From assembly GCA_028386065.3 (NCBI GenBank), contig JAKUCV010007112.1, positions 59,836 through 123,835 on the forward strand: a DNA stretch of 64,000 nt. The letters run 5' to 3'. The stretch is from Turnera subulata (lineage: Eukaryota; Streptophyta; Magnoliopsida; Malpighiales; Passifloraceae). The notes beneath the pieces are model-generated. The model did no database searches. It saw only the letters and a program-made list of their open reading frames with translations, and was not told the origin of the DNA. The position numbers and the translations under genes are program-made. Positions 22,257-34,529 of the stretch are shown here, piece after piece. How positions within the stretch are numbered: the stretch's first letter is position 1; every line of letters begins with the position of its first letter.

Positions 22257-22662
22257 AAGATTGAATTTAGAATGTTAAAAATTTTGTTATCAAATTCATT
22301 GAATAATCAATTACACCAAGCCCTAGCCTTAAATTAGAGACGTCAAATTGGTGATGCCACGTGGTAGTACTAAAATTGCCACTTGTCTACACCAGAATTA
22401 GGTCTCTAAGTTAATATATAATATAGATTATTATCTATTATAAAATTTACTATCAAGATTGTATTATCACTACTAAAGTTGTATTACTATCGTGATTGTA
22501 TTTCATCCTTATTTTATAACACATTATCATCATGTGTCTCTAGCCAAATATGGTACTTATTTTCATCATTTCTATATATATTATTACCTATTTTATGTTA
22601 TTATCCAACTACTCTTACTACATTTTCTTTGTATCTTTTATTATTATTTCAATATTACTATT

Positions 22663-23660
22663 ATGATCAATATTACAAACTTGAATTTGAGGCCCCTTGA
22701 TATTTTTGAAAAAAATTATTTATCATGGGTACTAGATGTTGAAATGCATTTAGATGCTAATGGTGTTGAAGATGCTATAAAAGAAGAAAACAAAGTATCT
22801 AGGTCAAATGAGGCGAAAGCTATAATTTTCCTTCGCCATTATGTTCATGACAGCCTAAAGTCTGAATATCTTACTATTAAAGATCCTACATATCTTTGGC
22901 AAAATCTGAAAGAAAGGTTTGGCCATTTGAAAATAGTCATTCTGCCAAAAGCTCGATATGATTAGATGCATTAGAGATTGCAAGTTTTTAAATCTATTCA
23001 TGATGACAATTCTGCAATGTTTGAGATTAACACTCAGTTGAAATTGTATGGAGAAAAAGTCACTGACGTAGAAATGTTAAAAACAACATTCTCCACATTT
23101 CATGCATCCAATATGATCCTACAACAACAATATCAGGAAAAAAAATTTAAAGAAATATTCTGAATTGTTTTCATGTCTTCATGTGGCTAAATAAAATAAT
23201 AAACACTTAATGAAGAATCTTGAATCTCGCCTAATATTTCTACTCCATTCCCTGAAGCGAATGTGACATTACATGATAATTTTGATTGTCGACATGGACA
23301 AGACAGTGGTCGCGGACGTGGGCGTGGACTTGGAAGAAACCGTTATAATTACCGTGATCGTAATGCTTACAATAATGTCAAGGCTAAGAGAAAACGTGTG
23401 AATCACGTGAATGAAAGAAAAACCCATGATAAGAAAAATTCCAAAAAAAAAGAAAAACGAGTGAGCTTACTATCGATGAGGCATGACTAGTCATTAGTCA
23501 TGAACATGATGTACAACAAAGTACCTGGTAAAGCTTTATCAAGCTTCTATGAAAAGAAAAAATATGGTTGTTGAAACAAATATTATTCAAGATGATGACG
23601 AGGATGCTAACTTCCAGAATATTCGTACGTATATATAGAAGATTACCTTATTTATCCTAG
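22663..23660 (+). pseudogene. Ty1-copia gag, decayed (5' part of a split copia element)
   Basis: From an ATG at 22663 the frame reads as a plant copia gag: FEKNYLSWVLDVEMHLDANG, then AKAIIFLRHYVHDSLKSEYL, LWQNLKERFGH and ILPKARYD. It stops at 22963, resumes as LQVFKSIHDDNSAMFEINTQ..FSTFHASNMILQQQY, stops again, and continues after a frameshift with the RGRGRGLGRNRYNYRDRN basic region near 23290. At least two stops or frameshifts destroy it. Its continuation (pre-integrase) lies at 28400-29040; the gap is filled by two LTR insertions. I could not define its 5' LTR. Confidence 0.85.
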
Positions 23661-23665
23661 ACAAG

Positions 23666-26600
23666 TGATGAGTCTACACTCATTTACGGGTCCATTCTAT
23701 GATTTTTGGCTTGCAATTTGTATTTATTTATTTATTTATTTTTATAGCATTTCTTTTGTTTTATTTTAATAAATCTCTTGACCTAGTATTTGATGTCCTT
23801 AGTGCAGGAATTGAAGAATTTTACGGTAAAATTCGGGCCTAGTTGCAACACAAGTTGCCTATGAGTTCACATCAACTCGACCAGCATGTGTACACGTGGG
23901 CCTGCCCGTGTTGATGCACCCAGGAATCAATTAATTATCTTCAAAAAAAATGTATCGCAAAAATTCCAAAAAAAAAGTATTGAGTCTATCTGAGCAGCCC
24001 AGGACTTCCATGCAGAACTATTCAAGGTTGGTTCCTTGATTCATGCCACGTTGACCATAACAAGACCAATTCTTGTGTGCGCCACCACCTTCCAATTCTT
24101 GCAGCACATGGAAATGGGCAAGGTGGCCTCCTCTTTGGCCACATGTAGGCCTAATTATTAGCAAAGAGTTGTTGCTCCCTACACGGGCTCAATACATTTT
24201 AGCCCCCAAACTTTTGGTCAAATTAAATTGACCCTTGAACTAAAAAAATCAGTATTTTGACCCTTGAACTTTACAATTCCACATTTTAACCCTACTCGGT
24301 TCGGTTTGTGTTAAATGATTTAGCGGATTATGTAGATGATTGACACGTGACAAGATCCTAACCGTCTAATCTTTTATCCTTTAAAAATAAAAATTAAAAA
24401 AAAACACACACCTAGCGTTGTTACATTTAAAAACAATAAAAAATAAAATATTTAAATGACAAGAAAAGAAAAAAAGAAAAAAAAAAGAATTCAGATGATG
24501 TGTTTGATTATTTTTTCCTATTGTTTTATTTTAAAAAAAATGAAAAAAAAATCATGAAGAAGAGAAAAGGAAACAAAAAAAAATCCTTCCACTACTAACA
24601 TCCAAACATAAATATAGAAATTACTTCTATTGTTTTTTAAAATTTCATAAAAAATATAATTTTTAGTTTTTTAAAAAAATCAAATTAATTATTTAAAAAT
24701 AAAAAAATGATGAAAAAGACATTAAAAATTATCTTTACAACCTCAACCCACTCACTGTAACCTCATCACCCTAAAAAAGAATTTTTTTTTCCTAATTTGC
24801 TATAATTTTGAACCCCTCCCATTGCCACCACAACCATCACGCCACCATAACCCCCCAACCTCCCTCCTCCTCAACACACCGCCGCCCCCCACCTCCATAA
24901 CCACCTAACTCCCTCCTCCTCTTCCTCCTCCTCAACCATCCCACCGCCCCCCGCCCCCCTATCACCATCACCACCACTATCACCCACTGCCACCATAATC
25001 ACCCAACCTCCCTCCCCCTCTTCCTCTTCCTCCTCCACATACTGCCGCCTGCCCCCCATCCTCAACCCCAAATTTCACACCAAGTACCAAAAGTCCGAGT
25101 CATCACAATCACATCCCAACACAACTAACTCAAATAGTAAGGATCTACAAATTGCAAAGGAGAAGAAACAGGTCAGGAGGAAGGAGAGGGGAAGCTCCAT
25201 TCTCTGAACTCTTGCACACAGATAAAAGTCATGCTGCTCACAGCAGCAGCCCAAGACCAGCGATTGATAGCGGTTGGCGCAAGTAACGAGATAGTAATGC
25301 AGCCGTTAGAAGACAGAGCGGCGACGGGAGCAAGGGAGGAGGTAGTGGTTGGCGAGGGGAGGTGAAAGCGGTAGGAGAGGATTGGTGGTGACGACGGCTT
25401 TAATTGGCAACGGCGTGAAGGCGGCGGCGACGGCTTCAATTGGTGGTGGCGAGTGAAGAAAAAGAAAGAGAAAAAAAGAAGAAGTTGGAAGAAGGAAAAA
25501 AAAAAAAGAAAAAAGAAAGAAGAAAGGAAGAAAGAAAAAAAAAAGTCAGGTGAAGAAGAAGAAAATAGAAAAAAAGAAAGAAAGAAGAAAAAAAGAAAAG
25601 CGGCTAAAGAAAGTGAAGAAAAAAGAAAAAAAAAAGAAAAACCTGGGGGCAAATATCAACGGTCTCGATTAGACCACGTATACAACATCCTTAAGTTCCG
25701 TTAACTCTGTTATCGGAGTCGGTATCGGTCCAACCAAAAGAGCTTAACCGGAGAATATTAAAATTTAGGGGTCAAAATACTGGTTTTTTTAGTTCAAGAG
25801 TTAAGTTTAATTTGACCAAAAGTTCACGGGGCTAAAATGTATTGAACCCCTCCCTACACTATAAAAGGCTATTGCAACATTACAAAGGACAACATTCACT
25901 TCACGGCAATTTAACGCATCAGGCTAGGATTTTTCTTTCTTTTTCATTCTCTTTGTAAACAAATACTTTTGGCATTTTAGTTTTAAGTTCGGCAATTATT
26001 TTGGGAAGATCTCGTCTTCAGTTCAGGTTGGTTTATTTAATTTGTAATTAATTTTCCTCCCTGAATTTAAATGATGTCTTTTCATGTAATTGTTTCTTCT
26101 TACTCTATGTCCAGCTAATTTTTTTCATCTAGGATTAGGGGATGAACTTGTCAATTATTTCCATGCTTATTTAATAAAGCATTATTTTCTAAATAAATCT
26201 TCACTATGTTAGTTGCCTGATCACCAATTAGCATAAATTTATAATAGGAGAACGTTAAGTGGCATCGTCGTTCGCCTATAGAAAAACATAAACCGGGCTT
26301 TAAAAACTGACCTCGAGAGAGGTGGACCTTTTATTAGAGATTAAGTAGGTAAATTGCTTAATGCTCTTAGTTTATTTTAACACTGGCAAATGGATAGTGG
26401 AAATAAATTAGGAAGAAATTTTATGGCACTATGAGAATAGGTTATGAATCTAATTTAGATTTTGCATGAAAATCTTTGGCAATGAATTCTCCGGAGTCCT
26501 AGATATTTAATATTATTGATTTTAATTGTTTCTATTTGCTTTAATTTTCTAGTCCAAATCATCAACTTCTCATTATTACTATTTCTCTAGATAACCATAA

Positions 26601-26686
26601 ATTGCTTGGTTGAGTAGTAAGGCAAAGAACCCAGTGAGACGACCTTGAGAGCTACAACAACCCTGTATACTTGTAGGAAGCTATCA
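23666..26686. mobile_element. Solo LTR, with a MULE nested inside
   Basis: The segment begins TGATGAGTCTACAC and ends GGAAGCTATCA, with ACAAG duplicated at 23661-23665 and 26687-26691. No coding sequence, PBS or PPT pair is present, so it reads as a solo LTR left by LTR-LTR recombination. Without the 1.67-kb MULE at 24185-25850 and its TSD it would be about 1.35 kb. The lineage (possibly Athila/Tat-like) is uncertain. Confidence 0.75.
24185..25850. mobile_element. Non-autonomous Mutator-like element with long TIRs and 9-bp TSD
   Basis: The left end GGGCTCAATACATTTTAGCC and the reverse complement of the right end (GGGGTTCAATACATTTTAGC) match with few differences for about 85 bp. TCCCTACAC is duplicated at 24176-24184 and 25851-25859, the 9-bp size typical of MULEs. 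The 1666-bp interior has no transposase. It holds A-rich tracts, CCTCCTCCTC-type repeats (24840-25060) and a purine-rich block (25440-25650) whose long open frames are low complexity. Confidence 0.88.
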
Positions 26687-26695
26687 ACAAGTAAG

Positions 26696-28263
26696 TGTGA
26701 ATACCCGACCCAGAATCACTTGGGCCTATTCACCTAATCCTTTCACCTTCTTCTTCGGGTCAATCCTATAACAATGGAGTTGCCACCCAAGGTTTATTAA
26801 GGACAAAACTTAAGAAAAACCTTAATATGACTCCTTTAGGCTACATGGTCATGGCGAACAAAAGTTATGGGATCGGGGGTTCGTCACAGAAGGGAAGGTG
26901 TTAGGCACCCATCCGTATTGGGTCGAGACTATGTATAATTATGAAATACAAGTGTGCCTGGTGCAAGTGTGCAGGTGCGGAAAGAAAAGAGAAGGGGAGA
27001 AGAAGAAGATTTGGCTTGCATCCCGTTGTAAGACCAGAATTATCTACGTACCCGAGTGATCGGGGTCAAAGCCACGTAGTTCCAAACATGGCGAAAATCG
27101 GCCACTTACATCATCAAAAGCATCAGCATATAATCAACAAAGATCAATCAAAAGAGAGGGTTTAGTGTTACCTCTCGTAGCCCTCCTCTAGCTCCTTGTA
27201 ATGGGTTGAGTTCTGCACCCACCTTCTTGTCGTTTCTAAGCTCTATGGTTGATCCTCTTCCTGACCTCTCCTTGCTTGAACCACTGCTAATGTCTCCCAC
27301 AAAAATCCTCCAAATTTTCTACCTAAAGAATGTGTTTCTAGGCTTGGAGAAGTAGAGTTTCTCAAAGCACTCAAGACTTATAGGTGTGTATGTGAGAAAA
27401 ATGTGTGATCCTCTAAAATGTGTGTGAGGGGTCCTATTTATAGTGCTCTGGGAAGCCTAGGGGCGTGGACCTATTTAATGGTGAAGATTATGCCCGAAAA
27501 TCTGGCCCAAAACCGCGTAGGATCGAATTAGGAACAAAATCGGCGAAAATCGGAGATTCTGGGCACCTATGACCGCCGCTGCCGGCGGTCATGTGGGGAT
27601 GACCGCCAGCACCTGGCGGTCTTCGCGAGATGACCACCGGTCACCCCGCGTGTCACCCGTTCTTTCCTTTTTCGGCCTCCAATCCTCCTAATTTAGCCCT
27701 GATTTGATCATACCACGTAATCAACCCAGAATCACTCAATTACTTGATTATCACTCCCCCTAAATTATTCCATAATAGATTGATTACACCTTAATGCCTA
27801 TTTCATACTAAATCATACCAAAAACAACATTTCTATATAAATGATGATTTAGCTCTGATTTTCCACGAAAATCAGGGCTAAAATTATCCTGCAAGAAATG
27901 TGTTAATGGGCTGGGTTAACTCTGGAGAATCCAATTACTTTGACCCTTAAACCCATTCCTAACCCAAAAATAAATCATCTCAATATAATTGGGTTAAGAA
28001 CAACTAAAAGAGCCCAAACAATAAAATGAAATGTATTTTAATGTGAATAAACCTTATTATATATTTCACCCTAAGATTAAATCATCTTATTAATCCTAAG
28101 GTTAGATACACAGAGGTTTAGATTACCAAAATACATTAATTCTACTAAATTAAATTCTTATTATACCTTAACTCAAAATTAGATCATTTCACTAACCTCA
28201 AGTTAAGCATGTTTGGAATCTAGTTTTAGTAAAATATTCGTGGGTCAAATTTGGATGTTCATA
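26696..28263. mobile_element. Tat-like LTR, probably solo
   Basis: It begins TGTGAATACCCGACCC and ends TTTGGATGTTCATA, near-inverse termini. The terminal 200 bp match the LTR scraps at 2073-2318 and 40.5-44.2 kb. The early part includes GGAGTTGCCACC and GAAGGTGTTAGGCACCC, words common in plant Tat/Ogre-type LTR regions. CAAGTAA occurs on both sides with one extra G at each junction (26688-26694 and 28265-28271), suggesting a target duplication. Nothing is coded. A copia element resumes to its right. Confidence 0.65.
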
Positions 28264-28271
28264 GCAAGTAA

Positions 28272-29044
28272 TAAGAAGAAAGAAGAATAAATTTATTATC
28301 AGTTTCTTTATTTTTATTAATGTTATAGATTTATTTTGAGATGTTTATTTCAATCTATTGAAATAAATTTCTTAGATTAGTGTTATTCTCTTATACATAT
28401 TTTATTTTTTAGGAAGATATGAACATTCAACTGTATGGTTCCAAGAAAAATGACTCAAATAATTGTTAGCAGACAGTGCAACTACTCATTTCGTATTTAA
28501 TAAACAAAAATATTTTTTTCTTTGAAATTTTAAAAAGCATATGCTTGTAGTACTACAAAAGTAATTGAAGACTCTGTAAGACCTCAAATTTTACTACCAA
28601 ATAGAACAAGGATAATTATTAGAAATACTTTATTCTCTTCAAAATATCAAAGAAATTTGTTGAGTTTTAAAGATATTCATTTAAATGGATATCATATTGA
28701 GACAATTAATGAAAAAGATCCCGAATATCTCTACATTACAAAATTTACCACCGTAGGTGACAAACAAGTTGTTGAAAAATTAGTTGTATTATCCTCTGGA
28801 TTGTACTACACATATATTCAAGTCATTGAAAGTTATTATACTCAACTACAAGCTAACACCCTAAAGCTGACTAATGAGTTAAAAATTTGGTATGACCGGA
28901 TGGGCCATTCCCGATCAATAATGATACATAGAATTATAGAAAATTCATCTGGTCATCCAATAAAAAATCATAAGATTTTTCATATCCAATGAATTTTCTT
29001 GTGCTGCTTGTTCATAAAGAAAATTAATTATTCAGCCTTCATAT
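28272..29044 (+). pseudogene. Ty1-copia protease/pre-integrase region (continuation of the split copia)
   Basis: The sequence TVWFQEK, then SATTHFVF (protease-downstream region, frameshifted), leads into a 111-codon frame at 28657-28992. This has LSFKDIHLNGYHIET and LKIWYDRMGHSRSIMIHRII, the gag-pre-integrase domain with its conserved W..R.GH. Beyond a stop the frame reads FSCAACS*RKLIIQPS, the zinc-binding CPAC-like start of integrase. It is cut at 29044 by the SIRE-like LTR. This is the same copia element as 22663-23660. Confidence 0.85.
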
Positions 29045-30068
29045 TATTGGCCCAAAAGTGCCTAAGAAGGGAGGGGTGAATTAGGCTTTGGACTTTTTCA
29101 GACAGAAAAGATTTGGTTTTTGTGATACCAAATCTTGATAGCACTTAGCGAGTGTTGTGAAGCAAGAATGCGAGTAAAGAGAGTAAAAGAGAATGGACAC
29201 AGGTGATTTAGAATGGTTCCCCTTACCAGGTACTCCACTACCTAAAGGTTCCTCTTTTTAGGATTTCAAACACTCACGATCCTTAGATTTTTGTGGGTTC
29301 AACCATAACCTTTACAATCACAAGTTTTTGTAGGCTAAGCTCAAACGTTTACAAGCTTTTCACAGGCTAAGCTCTAACCTACCCTCAATTCTAATCCTAG
29401 GCTTGAGTACCCAGCAAATCTAATCCAGGACTTGCTTACAAATTACCCTTTGAATGTGTTTTACAAAGTAAGCAGAAAAAACCAGATCAGATACTAAGAT
29501 TTCAAGCTCAAGTATACACTTAGATTTTACATAATAGTTAGGATAAATCTTCAGAGGTGTAATGGACCCTCTTTATAGAATCTGAGTGGGGGGAAAGCAG
29601 GTGCAACAACTCTTTGAACTCTTAGTTGACTTTAGTTCATTAAAGCTTCAGTTTGGTACCGTTGCGCCATGTCAACTCCTTGGTTGAAAAGTTTGGACCA
29701 CCTTCTTGAGTTGAGTAGGAGTTAGGTGGGAAAGTCTTCTGCACTTCCGTAAAGTCTTCCCTCTTATTTGTTCATCAATTCAAACCGTTTGAAGTGGGTT
29801 TTAATTGCTTGGAGGACCTTACGGAACTTGCACAAAAGGTTGAAACTAACAGCTCGTAGATATGGTTGCAACAAAAACCATCTGGTGTGTTTCAGAGATA
29901 TGGTTTTGACAAAAACCATAATTCCTCCTATAAGCTAAAATCAACACAAGGAAATCTCAAAGCAATCTTGTTATTTGCTAGTCATCAAAATCAATTATCC
30001 ATCAAGACAAAACATGGTTAATTCACTAATTAACATTAGGAGGCGATTAACCCAATTTTTGGTCAACA
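29045..30068 (-). repeat. 3' LTR of a SIRE/Maximus-like copia element
   Basis: On the minus strand it starts TGTTGACCAAAAATTGGG immediately after a polypurine tract and ends near 29045 (TTGGCCC; the expected terminal TG on plus is mutated to TA). It contains GGTTCCCCTTACCAGG and ACTACCTAAAGG, words shared with the LTRs at 41037-43866. It sits inside the integrase of the 22.6-29.0 kb copia element. Confidence 0.85.
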
Positions 30069-30082
30069 ATCTCCTCCTTTTT
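30069..30082 (-). promoter_or_regulatory. Polypurine tract of the SIRE-like element
   Basis: On the minus strand AAAAAAGGAGGAGAT abuts the LTR start TGTTGACC. This fixes the LTR at 29045-30068 as the 3' LTR of a minus-strand element. Confidence 0.85.
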
Positions 30083-30854
30083 TATGATGACAAATTCGTA
30101 TTGATTTCACTTATAACAAGGGATTAAAATATTTCCATATAATTTTAAAAGCTCCCCCTGTTTTGTTGCTCTCCTTTTCTAAAACATTTGTGTAATTCAA
30201 CAAGGATAAGTTTTAAAAACGATCAAAGCATGTCTTGTGACTTTTATCTTAGCATATTTGTCTAACAACCTCGCCCTTTGGTTTTTGATTTCTGAATAAG
30301 AGATTAGTTGAATGTATAGAGAAATATGAAGTAGCACAGCATTCATACTTTATGATTTAGGTTCCTAACAGAAACCAAATCGCAGTTATAAGTGTGGTTT
30401 TTATAAAAACCAGATTTCCCATTTCCACACTTCCTACATAAGACTTAATTAGATTGATCATGTTGTTATAATCAGAATATGATCCATCAATATCATCAAC
30501 TAATTCTCAAAATTCCCTGCATAATCAACTAAGTCTATTTTTTTTCACAAAACCATATCCACACTTGGTGTGGTTTTTCATAAAACATGCTCCTGCATGA
30601 AATCAATCAACATAATAATTTCTCCCCCTTTTGGCATCAACAGAAAGGGAGCTAACATATAGGAACAGAGCAAAGATTATACAGAGTTAATCATTCAAAA
30701 GATTAATTATCCAAACATTAAGCACAATATCCAGAAAGAAATAGAATATTCGAGAATATCACACAACCAAAATAAGAACCAGATTATAGAACAAAAATAG
30801 AGAACCAAGAAGAATGCAATACATGAGTTCTAAAGTATTAGATCGAGAAAGGCT

Positions 30855-33540
30855 TCATTCATCATCAGATAGTGCTGGAGGGGGCAATCTGGAAAGAACT
30901 AGCTTAAACTGCTCCATCATATTACCCTTGAGATCTCTTACCTCATCTCGAAGAGCTACAAAATCAGTCTCCAGAAAACTAACACGAGTGGCAAGATCAT
31001 CCAATTGAGTCTCCTTGGCGTTTGCTCTAGCCCTGATCACTTTATATTGGCCCTTTTGAGTAAGCTTGATACTCATGTTGGATAGAGTTTGTCGATCAAT
31101 CTGGCCAAGCTACATGAGAGTAGCAGATTTAGTTGACTTTACACCAAATCTTTTTGCAATGAGTGTAATTAGTTGCCCGTGGCTCCTTGATTTGTATAAG
31201 GCAATGTGATGCAGTATCTGGTATGCCCAATAGATAGGATTCTTCTTCATTAGACAAGCAATCAGCCATAAGTCAGCATTTGTGATATCAACCAAGTGCC
31301 AAGGACGTGGCAGAATTACTCTTATGAGCATGTACATCATTGAGAGCGTTTGTTTGCTGATAGGTTCCCTTCTTGGCAATCCCATACACTGTTCTTACTC
31401 GCTGACTGTAGGTAAGAGCTCCATCAACATTCACTCTCATCCCAGATTTTGTGTAATAGTGCTTGATAGAACCTTTCTTCAAGTTCAACACTTCCCGAAT
31501 GATGTCAGTAATAACTTTTATTTTCTTGCCCCACACAGTGCTCTCTACGTACTTGACTTCTTCATTTTCATCCATCTTTATCCGCAGATTCTTATAGAAT
31601 TCAATCACAATTGCTTGATCTGCTTGAGTCTTTAAAGTTGCCAAGTAATCCAGCCTGTAATGTTTCAAGATGGGTGTGACTCCAAGAGCCTCAAAATCTC
31701 CTAAGACAATATTATAAGTCTTAGTAAGAGTTTTGAATTGACATGTCCCATCTTCTTTCTTCTTTAGTTTACCATCAGGCACAACTCGAGCACTTAGTTT
31801 AGCTTTCTTTTTAGGTAGCTTAGGAACCTCTTCTTCTCCTTCCTCTTTTGGTTCCCAGACCTCGTCATTATCCTCATCAGCAGCCTCTTTTTCTTCTTGT
31901 TGCTCTTCCTCTTCACCAGCTTCTTCTTGTTCCTCTTCATCGACATATTCTTCTTGTTGTTCTTCTTCTACTTCCTCTTCTTCTTCCTCAGCGTCATTCT
32001 CCTCATCTTCATCCTGTTTCTCAGACTCTTCTTTTGCATCATTTTCCTCGTGATCTTCTTCCCTATCTGAGTAATAGCTAAAGATGAAGTAGACAGCAGG
32101 TTTGTCTTCCAGTTCTGGTTCTTCATCAACCAGATCATTGCCAGCAGATTTGTAACTCAAAGTTTTCTCCGAGTTAGTCTCCTTTGTTCTCTTCCTCTTC
32201 TTGGAAGATTCTTCCTTCATCACCTCTTCATTAACAAGAGCCTCATCGGAGTCAGAGTTAATAAGATGAACACGAGTGTCCTACTTTTTCTTCTTTCCTG
32301 TCTTCCTGACAATGCCTCTGTCAAGAAGACGAGCACTCGGCTTCCTCATTTTGGGAATGTTGGGTTTTCCAAAAACCATATATGCTCTCTTTTTCTTCAT
32401 GAGCTGGCACACAGACAAAGTTTCCTCTTCCTCATCATCACACTGTTTCTCCTTCGCTTCTCCATTGTCAGATGCTGATTCATCGAGAGCCTCTTCGTCA
32501 GCATTCTTCTTCTCATTATCTGGTTTTTTCCCAAGCAGATCTTCATTCAAATTTAAAGCTACTTTCTCTGCACCTTTCGCAATTTTCAGAATTTCAGAAG
32601 GTGTTAGACCATCATGACTGGTCTCTTTGAAGTTCTTTTCCTGAGTTACATTCAGATTAGCAGCATCGTTCTTCGCATCAATTCTCCATCTTTTTGAACA
32701 GAATGAATGATTTTTTCAGAAACCATACCTGTCCCAACAACAGATTCCTTCTCTGGAGATTTAGTTTTTCCAACAACCAAATCTCTAACTCTTTGTGTGT
32801 CTTCTTCAATCCTTTTTAACTCTGCAGTAATTCCCTGCTTTTTTTCAGCCAATGCAACATCAACATCCTCATCACGCCTCGATGGGCCTCCTTCTCTCTC
32901 TGGTATCACTGGTCTCAAAACATCTAGAAAATACTCCCTAGCAACTCTTTCACTAAACTTGCCAAATCTCTTCATTCTGCTAGACATCACAGTATTCACT
33001 TCATCAGCTACTGGTGTAACAGATAGAATCCTACTGGCACCCTGTATATTTTCTAATGCCCACTCTTCGGCCTCATATAGAGCTTTAACTCCAAGGTGTT
33101 TTTCTTTAGAGGAAATAATATTTTTTTTGGCATATTTAGGGTCATAGATTCTTTCTATTGATATCTCTAGTAGCATTTAAAATTACAGGTGCATGTGAAT
33201 CATGTGGAGAGTCAAGAGTACTACTTAGAACCTGTGATTTCTTTGCTTATGACCTCTTAACTCCCTTGCTCTTTTCAATTTTCATTTTCATCACCTCGTC
33301 AGCCTTGAATTTTTTCAAGCCTTCAGCCGCAGTCTTCTCTGTTGATGTTACATCCGTGCTGACTATCTTCCCCTTCTTTTCTTGAGTCTTCTTTATAGAA
33401 GATTGAGGTTGTGTTTTAGTGGAAGTCTTTGATAAAGAGATAGATTTTGGTTTTTTTGGAGGTGTCTCTTGGACAGGTTTAGTCGATTTCGGGGTTTTTG
33501 CTTCTTTTGCTGGATCGTCTTTTCCAGAATATGTCTTCAT
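30855..33540 (-). pseudogene. Post-pol accessory ORF of the SIRE-like element, broken
   Basis: Five consecutive minus-strand frames (33540-33247, 33176-32652, 32550-32281, 32223-31288, 31385-30855 in pieces) look like one protein cut by frameshifts or stops. The order is: a Lys/Ser/Thr/Pro-rich N-terminus; a helical charged region; a strongly acidic Glu-rich tract (near 31860-32050); then a folded domain with EFYKNLRIKMDENEEVKYVE, VWGKKIKVITDIIREVLNL and LPRPWHLVDITNADLWLI. This resembles the putative plant transposon protein domain (PF20167-like). A short coiled-coil (LATRVSFLETDFVALRDEV) ends it. It lies between pol and the 3' LTR, where SIRE/Maximus elements carry an extra, sometimes called env-like, ORF. 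I see no signal peptide or clear membrane segment, so I make no claim of envelope function. Confidence 0.7.
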
Positions 33541-33743
33541 GTTAGAGATTTGAGAGTTTGAGTGTTGTAGAGTTTCAGTATTGAGAAGATTAAATTGGGT
33601 TTAGGAGGGAAGTTGAATAATGAAGCAGAGAGAGAAGATAGTTCACGGGTTATAGGGAGTGGTTAATGGCAATAACTCCTCCACTTCTTTTTGTTCCCTC
33701 TGTCAGGCATAGGAAGTTTAAAAAGTAACTTCCCTTTTGCAGA

Positions 33744-34529
33744 TGTTCGCTACATTGAACAGCGAGCAACCAACGTCTACCGGTTCCGACCACTGAAGGG
33801 CCGAATGGACGGTGTCGCACGTCCTTAGACCGGGTTTTGGGTGTTTTGGGTTTTCTAAGAAAAAAAAATTAGGCTAAGTTATGCTAAAAAAGACATGATA
33901 AAGATATAAAACTACACTACTATGCAGTAAGGAAAATAAAGATGAATTGAGTAATTGTAGTTTTGATTGATTGATGTTGGATCCCGGTACAAGGATAGGC
34001 AGTAGCCTTTTATAAGCGTAACTAACCATCAACCCGATAAGACAAAGTTTTGAATACATAATCTTATTTAAAATTAAATTTCGCAGGGATAAACCCAATC
34101 CCATAGTCACTTGACTTCAAACTTACCCAAGAGATCTGGCTCCACTATCATCAAAGCACACATCCAATCAATTTTGAAAGAAGTTAACTTCAACAGCTGC
34201 AGAAATCGTCGACAACCCTTGGTCCAAAAGCCACATCAGTGTGAAACCCACATCGAACCAGGACCCGTGTGAAACCCAAAGACCACATTGGACTAAGACC
34301 AGTGTGAAACCCAAAGATCACATCAGACTAAGACCAGTGTGAAACCCAAAGACCACATCGGAATAAGACCCGTGTGAAACCTAAAGACCACAACGGACTA
34401 AGACCTGTGTGAAATCCAAAGACCACATCGGACTAAAACCAGTGTGAAAATCATCTCCACATAAGAAAGCACGTCAAAACCCACCCAAGTCCACCTAATA
34501 AACCCACGATTTTGGACTTGGTATAAACA
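33744..34529 (-). repeat. 3' LTR of the Tat-derived element, with a 35-bp minisatellite
   Basis: A 786-bp LTR. Positions 34239-34450 hold seven GTGTGAAA cores spaced 28, 35, 35, 35, 35 and 35 bp (unit about GACCAGTGTGAAACCCAAAG plus 15 bp). The partner LTR lacks this array and has a different one. Confidence 0.88.

Noticed and set aside
25173..25704. Long Phe/Ser-rich minus frame and Lys/Glu-rich plus frame inside the MULE
   Set aside because: Both translate one purine-rich tract (25440-25650). Low complexity with no recognisable domain.
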